Shown here piece after piece: positions 61,063-64,000 of a stretch of 64,000 nt of DNA. Origin of the DNA: Ornithinibacillus bavariensis. GTDB lineage: Bacteria > Bacillota > Bacilli > Bacillales > Amphibacillaceae. The DNA lies in the NCBI RefSeq assembly GCF_050433565.1, contig NZ_JBNPWZ010000002.1, forward strand, positions 248,001-312,000. The letters are read 5' to 3'. The translations under genes and the position numbers were made by a program. Each line of letters starts with the position of its first letter. The first letter of the stretch is position 1. The notes under the pieces were generated by a model. The model saw only the letters and a list, made by a program, of their open reading frames with translations, was not told the origin of the DNA and made no database searches.

Positions 61063-62283
61063 ATGGAACAAAAGATCTCCTTTATCCATGCTGCGGATTT
61101 ACATTTAGATAGTCCATTTAAAGGATTATCTATTGCTAATGAAACTATTTTACAGGAGGTGCGTCAAAGTACTTTTCACGCACTTGATCATTTAGTAGAA
61201 GCTGCGATTAAAAGAAAGGTAGATTTCGTTGTACTTGTAGGAGATTTATTTGACAATGACAAACCAAGTTTAAAAGCACAGATAAAGCTTCGTCATGCGT
61301 TTGAGTTATTAGCTCAACATGATATAAAGGTATACCTTTCTTATGGGAATCATGATTACATAAAGGGCAATATTTTTCCGATTACTTATCCAGAAAATGT
61401 TTATGTTTTCCCAGATGAACAGGTACGAACATTTATTTTTGAAAAAGACAATATAGAGCTTGCTTCCGTTACTGGTTTCAGCTATGAGAACCGAGCAGTT
61501 ATAGAAAGAAAGGCTGAGGAATTTACAGTTAATAATTCCAACATTCCTTTTCGGATTGCTATGTTACATGGCAGTATTGAAAGCAATACAGAGCATGATT
61601 TATATGCACCTTTTCTGCTTCGTGATTTAATTGAAAAGGACTTCCATTATTGGGCACTTGGTCATATTCATAAACGGGAAGTTTTAAAGGAGAACCCTAC
61701 TATTTTATATCCTGGCAATATACAAGGAAGAAACAGAAAGGAAACAGGTGAAAAGGGTTGCTATTACGTTGAGATGACTAGTCTAGGAACAAGTACCGAG
61801 TTCATTCCTCTTCAGGCTATTCAATTTACAAATATAGAACTAGATGTATCTGATTGTGAACAGATTCATGATTTTGTGGCAGAATTAAAAAATAATTTAA
61901 TACAAAACCATTCCTACGTACCTCAACTTATAGATCTATCCTTAACTAGTGGACAGGATAATTTATTTATTTGGAAAAATGAACATTTATTAGAAGAAAT
62001 TATCGGTGTAGTAAATGAGGAATTAAGCTATCAGCGGAATTGGCTATACGTATTTCGTCTCACCACAAAGCAAAGAAATCGACAAAATAATATCATCATG
62101 GGGGAGCACTTTATTGGAGAATTAATGAAAAACGTAGATGATGTTTCAATATCAGACTATATGGGGGAGCTTTTTCAACATCGAGAAGCACGAAAATATT
62201 TAGATTCATTAACGAAGGAAGAAGAAGAGGAAATTAAGCTAGATGCCTATCAACTCCTTGCTTATGAACTTCAGAAAATGTGA
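61063..62283 (+). CDS. yhaO: DNA repair exonuclease YhaO (Mre11/SbcD-like)
   Basis: Protein of 406 residues. Phosphoesterase motifs in order: HAADLHLDSP, VGDLFDND, YGNHDY, MLHGS and GHIHKRE, coordinating two metal ions. It is the nuclease partner of the YhaN ATPase, by analogy with SbcCD/Mre11-Rad50. ATG at 61063 with GGAAGGAGGT 8 bases upstream. Its stop lies 9 bases before the yhaN start, so both are in one operon. Confidence 0.92.
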   Translation: MEQKISFIHAADLHLDSPFKGLSIANETILQEVRQSTFHALDHLVEAAIKRKVDFVVLVGDLFDNDKPSLKAQIKLRHAFELLAQHDIKVYLSYGNHDYIKGNIFPITYPENVYVFPDEQVRTFIFEKDNIELASVTGFSYENRAVIERKAEEFTVNNSNIPFRIAMLHGSIESNTEHDLYAPFLLRDLIEKDFHYWALGHIHKREVLKENPTILYPGNIQGRNRKETGEKGCYYVEMTSLGTSTEFIPLQAIQFTNIELDVSDCEQIHDFVAELKNNLIQNHSYVPQLIDLSLTSGQDNLFIWKNEHLLEEIIGVVNEELSYQRNWLYVFRLTTKQRNRQNNIIMGEHFIGELMKNVDDVSISDYMGELFQHREARKYLDSLTKEEEEEIKLDAYQLLAYELQKM

Positions 62284-62292
62284 GGTGAGAGA

Positions 62293-64000
62293 ATGAAATT
62301 TTTACAGGCAACCATATATGGATTTGGAAAATGGGTAGACTTCCATTTGGACTTTACAGATGAATCCTTTGTTACCATTTATGGGGAAAATGAATCAGGA
62401 AAAACAACTGTTCAACGCTTTCTCATGTTCATGCTTTTTGGGCTACCACCGAAGGAACGAGATTTTTATCAGCCAAAGACAAGTAGTAAAATGGGTGGCA
62501 TATTAACAGTGAGAGATCCTAAGATTGGTGAATTTACAATTGAACGTTTTCATGAGAACCGAAATGGTGCTGCTAAATGTTATACGCCTGATGGCAATGA
62601 ATTTGATGAAGGCTGGCTACAAGAACGCTTATCGGGAATTGATAAAGCTACCTATCAAGCAATTTTTTCTTTTTCAGCACTGGATTTAATGACAATTCAA
62701 GGAATGACTGAGGATGATTTAAGTGAAGTACTGCTCGGTATAGGTTTAACAGGTTCGGCACAAATTCAGAATATAGAAAAGCGTCTTGAACAAAAAGTGA
62801 ATGAGTATTTTAAACCGAATGGGAGAAATCCGATAGTTAATCAGCAACTAGCTAAGCTTGAGCATATTCAAAAAGAATTATCTCACCATCAGCATGAGGA
62901 GGCAGCCTATCGAGAAAAGAAAAATATTCTCTTGACTCTAGAGGACGAGCTCAATGTATTGATAGATACAATAAAAAAAGAACGAGAACAGCTATATCAG
63001 CTTGAAAAAATTGTACAAGTTTTACCACAATTAGAAGAATACAATGAAAATCAAGCAAAGCTCGCAAAATTGCCAGAGGAAATCCCGTTTCCTGAGGATG
63101 GCAGGAAGCGATATGAATTACTTAAAGAGAAGCAATTGCCCTTGCAAAGTGAAATGAGTGTCCTAAAAAATAATCATGATCGATTAAAACAAGAAATATT
63201 AGAGCTTGAGCAACATATAACTAATTTTCCTTATGAAGAAATAAGACAAATTTTGCAACAAGCTTCAAAGCATAATAGCAATGAAACAGAGGTACAGAAG
63301 TTAAAAGAAACTATCAATAGGCTTCAGGATGAATTAAGTAGTAGAATAACGGATTTACATATTGGGCTAAGCTTGAAAGAGGTACAGCAGTTAAATCTTC
63401 CCTTTCACTTAGAGAAACATTGGAGTGGATTAAAAACAGAGGCGGAGAAGTTTTCCCGAGAATATGAAGCATTAGCCAAAAGTCTACAGCTTATAAAATC
63501 TCGGAAAATGGTATTGGAGGAACAAAAGGAGAGTATTTCCTCTAAGTTGTTACCCATTTCTCAACGGAGAGAGCTTGAAGATTTAATAGATACTGCTAAG
63601 GAAAATAAGGTGTTAGAAGGTCTGCAGCTTGAGGCTGAGCAAGAACAACAATCATGGGAGAAAAGAAAAAAGAAATCAGCAAAAATCGCCAACGTTCTAT
63701 TGGGAATGAGCTCTTTGGTAGCGGCTTTTTTTCTCGTATTGACGTTCTTTACGAAATATCAATTATTTCTCAATATAACGCTAATTAGTATCGTTTTTGG
63801 TTGTGTTCAATGGCTTTGGAATAAAAAATCTGCTGAAAAAATGGAATGGATGTTACAGCAAGCTTTTCCAATGCAGCTTGTTTCGTCTGCTTCTCCAGAA
63901 GAAATCCGTGATGCCGAAGAGCTATTAGAGAATGATGCTAAATGCAAACAAGAGCTACAATTACTCGAGGAAAAATTAAAAGACTGTGAATTACAGGAGA
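62293..64000 (+). CDS. yhaN: YhaN-like ATPase with coiled coils (3' end outside window)
   Basis: Open to the end of the window (569 codons visible). N terminus MKFLQATIYGFGKWVDFHLDF is of Rad50/SbcC type, with Walker A GENESGKTT at about residues 33-41. Then long coiled-coil stretches, and at about 465-512 two hydrophobic segments (ANVLLGMSSLVAAFFLVLTFF and LITLISIVFGCVQWLW type), so it may be membrane attached, as predicted for YhaN. Works with YhaO. The start ATG at 62293 has GAGGTGAGAG upstream. The C-terminal ATPase half is not visible. Confidence 0.9.
   Translation, partial: MKFLQATIYGFGKWVDFHLDFTDESFVTIYGENESGKTTVQRFLMFMLFGLPPKERDFYQPKTSSKMGGILTVRDPKIGEFTIERFHENRNGAAKCYTPDGNEFDEGWLQERLSGIDKATYQAIFSFSALDLMTIQGMTEDDLSEVLLGIGLTGSAQIQNIEKRLEQKVNEYFKPNGRNPIVNQQLAKLEHIQKELSHHQHEEAAYREKKNILLTLEDELNVLIDTIKKEREQLYQLEKIVQVLPQLEEYNENQAKLAKLPEEIPFPEDGRKRYELLKEKQLPLQSEMSVLKNNHDRLKQEILELEQHITNFPYEEIRQILQQASKHNSNETEVQKLKETINRLQDELSSRITDLHIGLSLKEVQQLNLPFHLEKHWSGLKTEAEKFSREYEALAKSLQLIKSRKMVLEEQKESISSKLLPISQRRELEDLIDTAKENKVLEGLQLEAEQEQQSWEKRKKKSAKIANVLLGMSSLVAAFFLVLTFFTKYQLFLNITLISIVFGCVQWLWNKKSAEKMEWMLQQAFPMQLVSSASPEEIRDAEELLENDAKCKQELQLLEEKLKDCELQE

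Overview
The window looks like the chromosome of a spore-forming, low-GC Gram-positive bacterium of the Bacillaceae (Oceanobacillus/Virgibacillus-like). I infer this from AT-rich sequence, strong AGGAGG-type ribosome binding sites with frequent GTG and TTG starts, a GerA-type germinant receptor operon, an alpha/beta-type small acid-soluble spore protein, YjcZ and YhcN/YlaJ sporulation proteins, SigI/RsgI and Bacillus-type tRNA and terminator structure. Species cannot be fixed from the sequence alone. Most of the window is ordinary core genome. No phage, transposase or CRISPR array was seen.

Layout. 1-5.2 kb: end of an alpha/beta hydrolase, a MOSC protein, a 261-bp intergenic repeat, an S9 peptidase, a small P-loop kinase-like protein and D-amino acid transaminase. 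5.4-10.7 kb: a tRNA-Gly locus with a broken second copy, queG, a MerR-controlled pair of SMR transporters, the yhbB amidase and trmL. 11.1-20.5 kb: odhAB (2-oxoglutarate dehydrogenase E1 and E2), a nucleoside transporter, a MATE exporter, murG and a DUF3231 protein. 20.5-28.7 kb (mostly minus strand): MarR plus an MMPL exporter, a gerA-type operon and beta-carbonic anhydrase. 28.8-34.1 kb: a small YvyF-like protein, then a BmrCD-type heterodimeric multidrug ABC exporter behind a short leader peptide and a terminator, and a membrane-anchored serine protease. 34.4-37.5 kb: sigI-rsgI, yhdB and a YhcN-type lipoprotein.

37.6-40.8 kb holds a methionine-to-cysteine salvage operon in which a YrrT-like methyltransferase and LuxS are joined in one uninterrupted reading frame, followed by mccA and mccB. 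The fused gene would pass S-ribosylhomocysteine-derived homocysteine to MccA and MccB for cysteine synthesis. 40.9-53.1 kb: M20 dipeptidase, a kinase-like phosphotransferase, two YjcZ proteins, a second-type methionine aminopeptidase, AzlCD, a CDF metal exporter, an IDEAL-domain protein, a chemoreceptor, an Atg22-like MFS protein, a phospholipase C-like protein, fumarase and the SASP.

53.2-64 kb: an MsmX-type sugar ABC ATPase with a cre-like site, a PucR/CdaR-type regulator, then a block with gene content resembling the B. subtilis yheA/yhaR/yhaQP/yhaON region. Set in this block is an XRE repressor with GTAAA/TTTAC operator boxes, followed by two paralogous small membrane proteins, the YhaQP (NatAB-like) exporter and a further small membrane protein. 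A LexA-like box precedes yhaO-yhaN, and yhaN runs off the window end.

The observations most worth a second look are the YrrT-LuxS fusion with its preserved internal ribosome binding site, the bmr attenuator leader, the XRE/small-membrane-protein/ABC exporter cluster, the partly duplicated tRNA-Gly, and a possible 20-codon membrane peptide lacking a standard start codon. Comparisons with B. subtilis are from memory.
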